Shown: one piece after another, positions 54,062 through 63,096 of the stretch
How the letters are laid out: each line of letters starts with the position of its first letter
How positions within the stretch are numbered: the first letter of the stretch is position 1
Assembly (NCBI RefSeq): GCF_021184025.1
Contig: NZ_CP036537.1
Location: 4,092,001 to 4,156,000, forward strand
DNA: 64,000 nucleotides
Reading direction: 5' to 3'
Source of the DNA: Rhodopseudomonas boonkerdii
GTDB lineage: Bacteria; Pseudomonadota; Alphaproteobacteria; Rhizobiales; Xanthobacteraceae
The notes under the pieces: model-generated
Databases searched by the model: none
The model's input: only the letters and a program-made list of their open reading frames with translations
What the model was told of the DNA's origin: nothing
Program-made: the position numbers and the translations under genes

Positions 54062-55330
54062 CTAGCCGTTCTGGCCGTCGAGCAGGCGCACCGCTTCGTA
54101 GAGAACCGCAGCACCGGCGGCGAGCTGCGCGGGCGACGTGTATTCCTCCGGGCAATGGCTCTTGCCATCCTTCGACGGCACGAACAACATTGCGCTCTTG
54201 CCGATATGCGACATAAAGGCGGCATCGTGACCGGCGCCCGATGCGAGCATGGTCCTGGAATAACCGAGTTTGTCGGCCGCGCGACCGAGAATGTCGCGGA
54301 GATGATCGTCGCAGGGCGACGGCCGATTTTGCGAGATGATGCCGAATTTAGTACGCTCAACCTTCGCCCGTTCCGCGATCACCAACGTTTCGCTATCCAG
54401 CATCGCGACGAAATCGGCGACAATCTCGCTCTTTTCCGCGCGAATATCGAGGATCATGCGGGCACCGCCGGGGACGACGTTCGAAGCGTTGGGGCTGATC
54501 TCGATAATACCTGCCGTCGCGACGAAATGACCCTGCTTTCGCGCGGCATATTCATTGGCCTTGCGTGCGACCAGCAACACGATCTCGGCGGCAGCGAGAC
54601 TGGCATCGCGGCGATACTTCATCAGCGTCGAGCCGGCATGATCGGCGGCGCCGGTGAGCACGATCTCGACGCGGGTAATGCCGGCGATGCCAGTCACGAC
54701 TGCGACGTCGAGCTTATTCTTCTCCAGCACAACGCCCTGCTCGATATGCAGTTCGAGATAGCCGGCGAATTTGGGCTTCTCCATCGTCGCAATCTTGTCG
54801 GGATCACCACCAACGCGCCTGATGGCGTCGGCTAACGTCTCGCCTGTGCTATTCGTATAAGTCAACATCCTTGCATCGAGCTCACCGGCCATAGCGCGGC
54901 TGCCGACACAGGACAGGCCATATTCGCTCGGCTCTTCAGCGAGGAAATCCACAATCTCGATGGGATGGCGTGATTTGTAGCCGGAGGCCTGCAGCGCACG
55001 AACAGCTGCGAGCGCCGTAAGGATGCCGGAGATGCCGTCGAACCGACCGCCGGACGGCACGGTGTCGGAATGCGAGCCCAGCATGATCGGCGGCAGCCCC
55101 TCGACCGAGCCTTCGAGCCGCGCGATCACATTGGCACCGGCATCCATGCGCACGGTCATGCCTGCAGCCTCATATCGCTGCTTCAGCCAGGCCCGGCCAT
55201 CGAGAAAGCGCTGCGAGAACGAACGCCGCGTCCACGGCCTGTCGGGATCGGTGATTTCGGCGAGCGCCATATGATCGTCCCAGAGACGATCCTGATCGAT
55301 GGGCGGCTTGGTGTCGGCGGGCTTGTTCAA
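54062..55330 (-). CDS. M20 amidohydrolase (N-carbamoylase/allantoate amidohydrolase-like), second copy
   Basis: Protein of 422 residues. Metal ligands are H87 (LGSHSDTV), D98 (GGRFDGISG), E132-E133 (FLAEEPSEYG), the HIEQGVVLE histidine and a C-terminal HCPEEY histidine. It is clearly homologous to the gene at 27195-28448 but diverges in the second metal-ligand loop (AEEPSEYG versus ADEEGTRF). It therefore probably hydrolyses a different carbamoyl or ureido substrate, perhaps ureidoglycolate or an N-carbamoyl amino acid. It is divergent from the SDR gene. Confidence 0.85.
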   Translation of the reverse strand: MNKPADTKPPIDQDRLWDDHMALAEITDPDRPWTRRSFSQRFLDGRAWLKQRYEAAGMTVRMDAGANVIARLEGSVEGLPPIMLGSHSDTVPSGGRFDGISGILTALAAVRALQASGYKSRHPIEIVDFLAEEPSEYGLSCVGSRAMAGELDARMLTYTNSTGETLADAIRRVGGDPDKIATMEKPKFAGYLELHIEQGVVLEKNKLDVAVVTGIAGITRVEIVLTGAADHAGSTLMKYRRDASLAAAEIVLLVARKANEYAARKQGHFVATAGIIEISPNASNVVPGGARMILDIRAEKSEIVADFVAMLDSETLVIAERAKVERTKFGIISQNRPSPCDDHLRDILGRAADKLGYSRTMLASGAGHDAAFMSHIGKSAMLFVPSKDGKSHCPEEYTSPAQLAAGAAVLYEAVRLLDGQNG

Positions 55331-55400
55331 CGAATTTCTCGTGCGCGATGTGGGCTGGTGTTACCAGCATAATTGGTGAACACTCCGCGCGCCATCAAAA

Positions 55401-55445
55401 GCATGATCCCGAAAGGCGGGTACCGGTTTTCGGAGAGGATCATGC
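55401..55445. repeat. 45-bp palindrome GCATGATCC ... GGATCATGC
   Basis: GCATGATCC at 55401-55409 and GGATCATGC at 55437-55445 are perfect 9-base inverted arms, with ACCGGTTTTC inside. This is a familiar rhizobial extragenic palindrome. It sits 32 bp before the SDR start codon and may overlap its promoter. Confidence 0.7.
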
Positions 55446-55476
55446 GCAAACAGAAGAAACGATCAGGGAGAATACT

Positions 55477-56214
55477 GTGGCTAAGAAAATCGCATGGGTC
55501 ACCGGCGGCGGTACAGGAATCGGCAAGGCCGGCGCGCAGTCGCTGCTGGCCGATGGATGGACGGTGATCATTTCCGGTCGCCGCACCGAGGTGCTGAACG
55601 ACGTGGTCAAGGAACTCGGCGCCGGCGGCAAGCCCATCGAAGCGATGACGCTGGATGTCAGCAACGCGGCCGATGCGAAGAAGGTGGCCGATGCCATTCT
55701 CGCCAAACACGGCCGCATCGATCTCCTCGTCAACAGCGCCGGCATCAATCTGCCGAAGCGCAGCTGGCAGGACGTCACCGAAGAGGGTTTCGACCAGATC
55801 GTCGACATCAATCTCAAGGGCCTGATGTATTGCATCCGCGCCGTGCTGCCGGCGATGCGCGCGCAGAAGGATGGCTGCATCATCAATGTGGCGTCCTGGG
55901 CTGGCCGCATCGTCTCCAAAATGACGGGACCTGCCTATACCTCGACCAAACATGCGGTGCTGGCGCTGACGCATTCGTTCAACATGGACGAATGTGTAAA
56001 CGGGCTGCGCGCCTGCTGTCTGTCGCCAGGCGAGGTCGCCACCGACATCATGAAGAACCGGCCGGTGCCGCCAAGCGAAGAAGTCATGGCGCGGATGCTA
56101 CAGCCGGAGGATCTCGGCAAGACGATCGCATTCATTGCCGGAATGCCACCGCATGTCTGCATGAACGAGGTGCTGATCAGCCCAACCTGGAATCGAAGCC
56201 TGATCGGATATTGA
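55477..56214 (+). CDS. Short-chain dehydrogenase/reductase
   Basis: Protein of 245 residues. Cofactor motif GGGTGIG at 10-16, NSAG at 86-89, catalytic S140, Y154 and K158 (YTSTK). It is a classical SDR, cytoplasmic, NAD(P)-dependent, of unknown substrate. The GTG start at 55477 has GGGAG seven bases upstream and gives the exact family N-terminus (VAKKIAWVTGGG). An extension further upstream would run through the palindrome. It is alone between a divergent M20 gene and a convergent MarR gene. Confidence 0.9.
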   Translation: MAKKIAWVTGGGTGIGKAGAQSLLADGWTVIISGRRTEVLNDVVKELGAGGKPIEAMTLDVSNAADAKKVADAILAKHGRIDLLVNSAGINLPKRSWQDVTEEGFDQIVDINLKGLMYCIRAVLPAMRAQKDGCIINVASWAGRIVSKMTGPAYTSTKHAVLALTHSFNMDECVNGLRACCLSPGEVATDIMKNRPVPPSEEVMARMLQPEDLGKTIAFIAGMPPHVCMNEVLISPTWNRSLIGY

Positions 56215-56224
56215 GGCGGTTCTA

Positions 56225-56258
56225 CTCCCTCCCCGGAACACAGCGACTGGGGAGGGAG
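56225..56258. repeat. CTCCCTCCCC ... GGGGAGGGAG hairpin after the SDR gene
   Basis: Perfect 10-base inverted arms at 56225-56234 and 56249-56258 around a 14-base loop, 10 bp past the SDR stop. It resembles a short form of the CTCCCC-type repeats at 22556 and 49217 and could act as a terminator between convergent genes. The rest of the gap to 56462 shows no gene. Confidence 0.6.
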
Positions 56259-56462
56259 AATCGACCCAGCAGCAATCAAGACGGGTAAAGTATCTTCTTA
56301 TGCTGGACGCCACGTGAGACGTCCCTCACTGCGGCTTGCGGCAGGAGCATGGCGCTAGGCGCGTCGCTCCTGGTTCAACTGTCAGACATCTTCTGAATTG
56401 CCCACAATCCAAAAGAGCCCGCTCCCGCGGTGCGATTGTTGAATCGCCTGCGCCCGCCCCAC

Positions 56463-57047
56463 TTACGACTTCCGGGGCTGCAGATACTTCTGCAAAGCGA
56501 TGGCTTTGTCGCTCGATTCCACCAGCTTTTCGACACTAGCGAGCAGACGTGCGAAATCGCCGGCCCCGAGACAGTCGAACTGAACGTCGTTGACCTGCCG
56601 CTGGATCGGCGCGAGACGCGCGAGCAGCGCCTCGCCCTGCTCCGTCACGACAAGACGCAGCCGCCGCCGATCTTCGGGATCGGTGAGCTTCTCGAGAAGA
56701 CCCATCTCCTGCAACTTGTTGGAGACGGTGGTGACGAAGGCACCGCTCAGATGGAGGTGCGCAGCCAATTCACGCACGCTCACTTGCCCTTCGGCACCGA
56801 GCAGATTCAGTGAAGTGAGTACCGTGTATTCGACTGCAGAGAGCCCCACCGCCGCAGCGTGCCCTTCAAGCACCGTGTCGTGCCGCGCAACGAAGGCAAG
56901 CAGTGTGTGCACCAACTGGCGGAATGCGTGATCCGATCCATCCACCAGCAACGCATCGCATGATGTCGTCAGTGGAGGCACGGGGAGCTTCGATTTCGAT
57001 CGACGCGGAACCGCGGAGGCCGGCGGCACCGCTCTGGAACGTGGCAT
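56463..57047 (-). CDS. MarR-family regulator (paralogue A)
   Basis: Protein of 194 residues. A basic N-terminal tail of about 35 residues precedes LLVDGSDHAFRQLVHTLLAF. The winged helix has ELAAHLHLSGAFVTTVSNKL and the wing TDPEDRRRLRLVVTEQGEAL, then a C-terminal dimer helix VEKLVESSDKAIALQKYL. GGGAAG precedes the start at 57047. It is divergent from a close paralogue at 57287, with a perfect palindrome between them. The ligand and target are unknown, and the nearby amino-acid-type ABC importer is a candidate. Confidence 0.88.
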   Translation of the reverse strand: MPRSRAVPPASAVPRRSKSKLPVPPLTTSCDALLVDGSDHAFRQLVHTLLAFVARHDTVLEGHAAAVGLSAVEYTVLTSLNLLGAEGQVSVRELAAHLHLSGAFVTTVSNKLQEMGLLEKLTDPEDRRRLRLVVTEQGEALLARLAPIQRQVNDVQFDCLGAGDFARLLASVEKLVESSDKAIALQKYLQPRKS

Positions 57048-57225
57048 GTGCTTCCCGAATGGCTTGACGAACAGGATCGTGCGCCGACGCCGAACGAACG
57101 TCAAGCATCTATCTTTCTCAACAAGCTATTTCACAACAGGCATTCGCGACAGACGCATAGCATCCCGTGCCAGCCGCATCGCAATCATGGAAGCCGCAGA
57201 TGCGACAGTCCTGTATCCTTTGTCG

Positions 57226-57237
57226 CAATTGCAATTG
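57226..57237. promoter_or_regulatory. Perfect palindrome CAATTGCAATTG between the two MarR genes
   Basis: A 12-bp perfect palindrome in an otherwise A/T-enriched patch, 50 bp before the GTG of the plus-strand MarR gene. MarR dimers bind palindromes of this size, so it is a candidate operator for one or both regulators. Confidence 0.45.
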
Positions 57238-57286
57238 TAGTGCGGAGACGCCAAGCTCGACATTCATTCAGGCATGGAATCGAAAC

Positions 57287-57964
57287 GTGGCAAAGTCCGC
57301 CGACCGACGCAGCTCGTCCACGACCAAGACGTCTTCTCCCAGGAGTGAAGCGAACAGGAAGGCAGCGAGCAAGCCAACGCAACGCGCAGCGCTGACGACG
57401 TCGCGCCCCGAACTGTTGGTCGATGGATCGGACGCGCAGTTCCGCCGGCTGGTGCACAGCCTGTTCGGCTTTCTGGTCCGGCACCAGACATTGCGCGAGG
57501 GCCACGCAGCAGTGATCGGCCTCGCCGGCATCGAATACACGACGCTGATCTCGATCCGACACCTGTCTGCACAGGGCGACGTGCATGTGCGCGCCGTTGC
57601 CGATCATCTCCATCTTAGCGGCGCCTTCGTTACAACGGTGACCAACAAGCTGGAGATAAAGGGACTGATCACCAAGACGTCGCACCCGGAAGATCGTCGC
57701 CGCATCAGTCTGGCGGTGACGCCGCATGGCGCAGAACTGCTGGAACGGCTGGCGCCGACCCAATTGCAGATCAACGATATGCAATTCGGCGTGCTCAGCG
57801 CCAAGGAATTCCACCAGTTGCTCGACATGGTTCAGCGCCTGGTGGAATCGAGCGACCGGGCCATCGCGTTGCAGCGCTATATCTCCGAGGCCAAAGTGAA
57901 GACGCTATCGCCGGAAGCTCGGCAGATGGTCGCAGCCAGGCCGGCAAAGACGCGCCGGGGCTGA
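57287..57964 (+). CDS. MarR-family regulator (paralogue B)
   Basis: Protein of 225 residues. A Ser/Thr/Lys-rich N-terminal tail of about 42 residues leads into LLVDGSDAQFRRLVHSLFGF. The winged helix is VADHLHLSGAFVTTVTNKLE with wing SHPEDRRRISLAVTPHGAEL, and the C-terminal helix is VQRLVESSDRAIALQRYI. It matches paralogue A throughout but has a longer tail at both ends. A GTG at 57287 is chosen as start because it gives an N-terminus like that of paralogue A. The start is moderately sure. It precedes the livJ-like gene on the same strand. Confidence 0.85.
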   Translation: MAKSADRRSSSTTKTSSPRSEANRKAASKPTQRAALTTSRPELLVDGSDAQFRRLVHSLFGFLVRHQTLREGHAAVIGLAGIEYTTLISIRHLSAQGDVHVRAVADHLHLSGAFVTTVTNKLEIKGLITKTSHPEDRRRISLAVTPHGAELLERLAPTQLQINDMQFGVLSAKEFHQLLDMVQRLVESSDRAIALQRYISEAKVKTLSPEARQMVAARPAKTRRG

Positions 57965-58373
57965 CACGACGCTGCGGGCCGTTGCCGCATTGCACACCGG
58001 CGCAACTGCGACATTTTTGCTCAACGCCGCGGAACGTGCCGACATCGGCTACCCCGACCATTCGCCTCAAGTCCTTGTTCCGTCAGCCCGGCGACGAGCG
58101 ACGACCCGTCCCCGATGACCGCAGCATGCCGCATTCCTGGGCCCGATATGCCGCATAAATTAGCTTCCTAAGAGAACTATTTTATAAAGATACTCGAGTT
58201 GCGGATTGTCAAAGCCGCAAAATTATCGGACCATCGGTCCCACGGATGTCACACCGCCGACACATCCGGCAGTGGCACACGGAACGCACAGTTATGAGAT
58301 AGATGGACTAACCATCGGGAAACGGCCGCAACCCGTTTGCGACCAAGCATCACAGCAACAGAGGACCATTTCG
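57965..58373. other. 409-bp leader/promoter region before the livJ-like gene
   Basis: It holds an A/T-rich patch near 58155-58200 (ACTATTTTATAAAGATACT) suited to a promoter. It also holds a possible sigma-54 element TGGCAC-N7-CGCA at 58273-58288, with the GG-N10-GC spacing kept but a weak -12 box. No convincing gene lies here. Confidence 0.4.
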
Positions 58374-59624
58374 ATGTCGCGGATTAAATCGACTTTGCCA
58401 AACCTGCTCTGCGCATCGCGCGTGCTCGGCACCGTCGCAGCGGTGACGCTCTCGGCCCTGTTGGCCGGCCAGGCCCAAGCGCAGACCCGCGAAATCAATC
58501 TGGGCGCGATCGTACCAAGCTCCGGCCCATTCGCCGAATGGGGGCGCAGCAACTCCGTCACCTTGAAGATGCTGGAAAAGCAAACCAACGATGCCGGCGG
58601 TATCAATGGCGCCAAGCTGAAGATCACCATCCTCGACGACGCCGCCAAGCCGGCGCAGGCTGCGACCTCGCTGCGCAAGCTCGCCAGCGACGACAAGGTG
58701 CTGGCGGTCGCAGGCCCCCTCACCTCCAGCGCGGCTGAAGTCACCTTCCCTGTCGCCAATGAGCTGAAGCTGGTCTCGACCTCGCAGGCCTCGTCGAAGC
58801 CCGGCACCGCCAAGCAGAATCGTCCGTGGGCATTCCGCAACACTATCGACGAAGGCGTGCTCGCCAAGACCGCGGTGCCGTATTTCAAGAAGGCCTTCAA
58901 TGTGAAGACCGTCGCTGTCATCTTCGACGCCAAGGACGCGACCGCCGCGACCGTGGGCAAGGTGATCATGCCGTCGGTGCTGAAGGCCAACGAGATCGCC
59001 ATCGCCAACGAGAACGACCTGCTGTCGTTCAACACCGGCGACCTCGACGTTTCGGCCCAGGTGACCAAGCTAAAGTCGCTCAATCCTGACGGCGTCGTGA
59101 TTAGCGCCGACTACAGCCAGGCCATCACCGTGCTGCGTGAAATGAAGCGTCAGGGCCTGATCAAGCCCGTGGTCGGCGCCAGCCAGCTGATCTCCTCGGC
59201 GATCCTCAAGGCCGCTCCGGAAATTCCGGTGATCGCGCCGGCGACCTTCTATTCCACCATGAAGGGCGAGGCGCCGGAGAAGTTCACCGCCGCGCTGACC
59301 CCGCTGCTGCGCAAGGAATCGGGCCTACCGAAGGACATCGAGCCGAACATGTTCGATGCCAACATCTATGAGGTGGTCTCGATGTATATCGATGCGATCA
59401 AGACCGCAGGCGTCACCGGCAAGCCGGAAGATCTCGAAGCCGACCGCACCAAGATCCGCGACTACATGACCAAGCTCGAAGGCTTCAAGGGGCTCGGCGG
59501 TCCGATCGGCTTCAATGACGACGGCGATGCCATCAAGGCCTTCTATGTGCTGCAGGGCCAGAACGGCACCTGGGACACCAAGGTCCGCGGCTGCAGCTCG
59601 GCACCGAACCACCCGGCCTGCTGA
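58374..59624 (+). CDS. Branched-chain amino acid-type ABC transporter binding protein
   Basis: Protein of 416 residues with a signal peptide ending AQAQT near residue 38. The Leu/Ile/Val-binding (type I periplasmic) pattern is REINLGAIVPSSGPFAEWGR, KMLEKQTNDAGGINGAKLKI, LDDAAKPAQAATSLRKLASD and VLAVAGPLTSSAAEVTFPVA. GAGGA lies eight bases upstream of the start at 58374. It is the first gene of a five-gene importer. The ligand could be an amino acid, amide or aromatic acid, since this family is broad. Confidence 0.9.
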   Translation: MSRIKSTLPNLLCASRVLGTVAAVTLSALLAGQAQAQTREINLGAIVPSSGPFAEWGRSNSVTLKMLEKQTNDAGGINGAKLKITILDDAAKPAQAATSLRKLASDDKVLAVAGPLTSSAAEVTFPVANELKLVSTSQASSKPGTAKQNRPWAFRNTIDEGVLAKTAVPYFKKAFNVKTVAVIFDAKDATAATVGKVIMPSVLKANEIAIANENDLLSFNTGDLDVSAQVTKLKSLNPDGVVISADYSQAITVLREMKRQGLIKPVVGASQLISSAILKAAPEIPVIAPATFYSTMKGEAPEKFTAALTPLLRKESGLPKDIEPNMFDANIYEVVSMYIDAIKTAGVTGKPEDLEADRTKIRDYMTKLEGFKGLGGPIGFNDDGDAIKAFYVLQGQNGTWDTKVRGCSSAPNHPAC

Positions 59625-59633
59625 TCACCGAAC

Positions 59634-59722
59634 CGTACGGCGGATGAGGCGAAGCCATAATCCGCCAGCCGGAGAAAGCTGAAACTCCGCGGCGGATGAC
59701 GCTTCGCTAATCCGCCCTACGG
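59634..59722. repeat. Extragenic repeat with CGTACGGCGGAT arms (copy 2)
   Basis: CGTACGGCGGATGAGGCGAA at the left and TTCGCTAATCCGCCCTACGG at the right are inverted ends, and the core GAAACTCCGCGGCGGAT is shared with the copy at 33550-33639. It sits inside the importer operon between the binding protein and the first permease. Confidence 0.75.
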
Positions 59723-59751
59723 CAACGGCCGGGACAGTTTCCCGGCCGTTG
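59723..59751 (+). terminator. 12-bp perfect hairpin between binding-protein and permease genes
   Basis: CAACGGCCGGGA pairs with TCCCGGCCGTTG around loop CAGTT. There is no T-run, so complete termination is unlikely. It more probably protects the upstream mRNA end or lowers read-through, giving more binding protein than permease. Confidence 0.55.
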
Positions 59752-59799
59752 TCGTAACGACAATCACCGACGATCTCACTACTAACGAATGCGATTCCC

Positions 59800-60672
59800 A
59801 TGCTGATACAGCAACTCGTCAACGGACTTACGCTGGGAGCGGTCTATACGCTTCTCGCGTTGTCCTACTCGCTCGTGATGGGCATTCTCGGCATTCTCAA
59901 TCTCGCGATTGCTGAACTGTTCATGATCGGTGGCTTCATCGGCTTCACGCTGATCGATGCCGGTTATCCGCTGCCCGTCGCCGTGCTCGGCGGCATGACC
60001 GGCGCAGCCCTTATCGCCATCATCGTCGAAAAGATCGGTTACCAGCCGCTGCGCGATGCGCCGCTGGTGACACCGATGCTGTCCACCCTGGGCTTCTCCA
60101 TCATACTGCAGAACATCGCAACCAATATCTGGGGCTCCGATCCGCTGCAGCTTTCGATCTTCGGCGACCAGTATCAGATCGGCCCGATCAGCATCGGCTC
60201 AATGCAGCTGCTCGTCCTCGGCGCCACCGTGGTACTGGTCGCGCTCACGGCCTACATCGTGCAGAAGACGCCGATGGGCCGCGCGCTCCGCGCCGTCGCT
60301 GAAAACCGTGACGTCGCCCGCATACTTGGCGTTTCCGCCGACCGACTGATGATGATGGCCTTCATTCTCTCCGGCGCCCTCGCCGGCGTCGCCGGCGTGC
60401 TGATCGCGCTGCATTACGGCGCCATCACCCCCTATCTCGGCGTCGAGATCGGCCTCAAGGCCATCGCCGTTATGGTGATCGGCGGCACCACACGGATCTG
60501 GGGTGCGCTCGTTGCCGGCCCGCTGATCGGCATCGCCGAAGTGCTCACGGTGGCCTATGGCGGCTCGCAGGTGCGCGACTTCGTGGTCTACGGTTTCATG
60601 ATTCTCATTCTTCTGCTGCGTCCGCAGGGCCTGCTTGGCGGTGCGCGGTCCGATCAGGGGCAGCGCGTCTGA
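59800..60672 (+). CDS. livH: Branched-chain amino acid-type ABC permease LivH
   Basis: Protein of 290 residues with about eight membrane helices. LINGLTLGAVYTLLALSYSL-type N-terminus (here LVNGLTLGAVYTLLALSYSL), GILGILNLAIAELFMIGGFI, RALRAVAENRDVARILGVSA and IGGTTRIWGALVAGPLIGIA are LivH hallmarks. It starts 175 bp after the binding-protein gene, beyond a repeat and a hairpin, and its stop overlaps the livM start by one base. Confidence 0.92.
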   Translation: MLIQQLVNGLTLGAVYTLLALSYSLVMGILGILNLAIAELFMIGGFIGFTLIDAGYPLPVAVLGGMTGAALIAIIVEKIGYQPLRDAPLVTPMLSTLGFSIILQNIATNIWGSDPLQLSIFGDQYQIGPISIGSMQLLVLGATVVLVALTAYIVQKTPMGRALRAVAENRDVARILGVSADRLMMMAFILSGALAGVAGVLIALHYGAITPYLGVEIGLKAIAVMVIGGTTRIWGALVAGPLIGIAEVLTVAYGGSQVRDFVVYGFMILILLLRPQGLLGGARSDQGQRV

Positions 60673-61508
60673 TGTCGACTTATTACGCAAGCCTGCTCGC
60701 GGAATCGGGCGTTCTCCTGCTCGGTGCGCTGAGCGTCTATATTATTTTAGCTACCGGCCAGCTCTCGCTCGGCAACGGCGCCTTCATGGGCATTGGCGCG
60801 TATCTGTCATCGTGGCTGACAGTCACGATGAATGTGCCGCTGACTTTGGCGCTGGTGATCTCGGCGATTGCCGCAGGCATCATGGGCGCCATCGTGGCCT
60901 TCCCGGCGCTGCGGCTGAAAGGCATTTATCTCGCCATGGCCACCGTCGGCTTCGGCGAAATGGTGCGCAGCTTCTTCCTAAATTTCGACACCATGGGCGG
61001 ATCGGGCGGCTTCCGCGGCATGCAGCATGTCGGCGTCGGTTATATCTGGCTGTGGGCTGGCGGCATCCTGATCGCCGTAATGCTACTGGAGCGTTCGCGC
61101 GTCTGGTTGGAAATGCAGGCGGTGCATGATGACGAGACCGCTGCCGGCCTGATCGGCCTCAACACTGTCGTCACCAAGATCGGCGCCTTCGCCGCCGGTG
61201 CGGCGGTGGCGGCGATTTCAGGCGGCCTGTTCGCGCATCACAATGTCTATATCGAGCCGGCCAATTTCGGCTTCGAACGGTCGGTGGAATTCGTGCTCGC
61301 CGTCATTCTCGGCGGCTCGACCGTCGCTCCGGGCTCTCTGGTTGGTTCGCTGCTGCTGATCTTCCTGCCGGAATTCCTGCGGCCGATCGCCGACTGGCGG
61401 CTCGCCGCCTTCGGCTCGCTGCTGGTGCTGGTGCTGCTGGTGCGGCGCCAGGGCATTCTCGACCGTTCGCTGATCCGAATGCTTACTTTCCGGAGGGCTT
61501 CAGCATGA
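60672..61508 (+). CDS. livM: Branched-chain amino acid-type ABC permease LivM
   Basis: Protein of 278 residues. ILATGQLSLGNGAFMGIGAY, FPALRLKGIYLAMATVGFGE, VHDDETAAGLIGLNTVVTKI and the late VILGGSTVAPGSLVGSLLLI are LivM blocks. Several membrane spans place it in the inner membrane as partner of LivH. It overlaps livG by four bases (ATGA). Confidence 0.92.
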   Translation: MSTYYASLLAESGVLLLGALSVYIILATGQLSLGNGAFMGIGAYLSSWLTVTMNVPLTLALVISAIAAGIMGAIVAFPALRLKGIYLAMATVGFGEMVRSFFLNFDTMGGSGGFRGMQHVGVGYIWLWAGGILIAVMLLERSRVWLEMQAVHDDETAAGLIGLNTVVTKIGAFAAGAAVAAISGGLFAHHNVYIEPANFGFERSVEFVLAVILGGSTVAPGSLVGSLLLIFLPEFLRPIADWRLAAFGSLLVLVLLVRRQGILDRSLIRMLTFRRASA

Positions 61509-62256
61509 GCGCCGCGCTGCTTCAACTCACCGGCGTCACCAAGACGTTCGGCGGCATTCATGCCTTGTCCAACATGGTCTGCGAGGTGCCGGAAGGAAAG
61601 ATCGTCGGCGTGATCGGCCCCAATGGCGCCGGCAAGACGACGCTGTTCAACACCATCACCGGCGCCTATCGCGCCGATGCCGGCGAGGTGAAACTCAAGG
61701 GCGTCGATGTCACCCAGTGGCCATCCTACCAGATCGTCCGCGAGGGCGTGGCACGCACGTTCCAGAACATCCGCCTGTTCAGCTCGATGTCCGTGTGGGA
61801 GCATCTGCTCGTCGCCCAGCCGCACAGTGAGGCTGCATGGCGCCGACTGCTGCCGATCTCTTGGGCCAATCCGGCCGCACTCGCGCGTGCGGAAGAAGTG
61901 CTGGAGTTTTTCGGCCTCACCGAATATCGCGACCGGTCGGCAAAGTCCCTGCCCTACGGCATCCAGCGCAAGGTGGAGATGGCGCGTGCTGTCACCGCCA
62001 AGCCAAAACTGCTGCTGCTCGACGAACCCGTCGCTGGCATGAACCATGACGAGGCCGAAGAGATCCGCACTCTGATGCTGCGGCTGCGTGACACCGGCCT
62101 CTCCATTCTCCTGATCGAACACGACATGAATTTCGTGATGCGCCTGTGCGACTATCTCTATGTGCTGGATTTCGGCGTGCCCATCGCCGAAGGAACGCCG
62201 GAGGACGTGCGCGCCAATCCGGTCGTCCTCGACGCCTATCTCGGAAAGGACAACTG

Positions 62257-62257
<1 letters not shown>
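61505..62257 (+). CDS. livG: Branched-chain amino acid-type ABC ATPase LivG
   Basis: Protein of 250 residues. Walker A GPNGAGKT at 38-45, the LivG-type signature SLPYGIQRKVEMARAV, Walker B LLLLDEPVAGMNHDEAEEI and H-loop LIEHDMNFVM. VARTFQNIRLFSSMSVWEHL contains the Q-loop. It energises the importer together with LivF, overlapping livM by four bases and livF by one. Confidence 0.93.
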
Positions 62258-62964
<707 letters not shown>

Positions 62965-62966
62965 CT

Positions 62967-63079
62967 CTGTCGTTCCGGGGCGCGCGCCGCGCGAATCCGA
63001 AACCTCGGAGTGTTTGGCTTCCCGGAATCTCAACTATTTCGAGCTTCCGGGTTCGCGCTGCAGGCGCCCGGAACGACAG
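62967..63079. repeat. Extragenic repeat CTGTCGTTCCGGGGCGC ... GCGCCCGGAACGACAG
   Basis: Inverted ends CTGTCGTTCCGGG and CCCGGAACGACAG, with internal GGCTTCCCGGAA and TTCCGGGTTCGCGC. It lies between convergent livF and the aldolase-like gene and probably contributes to bidirectional termination. Confidence 0.7.
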
Positions 63080-63096
63080 TGTGGGGCAGCTTGGGA

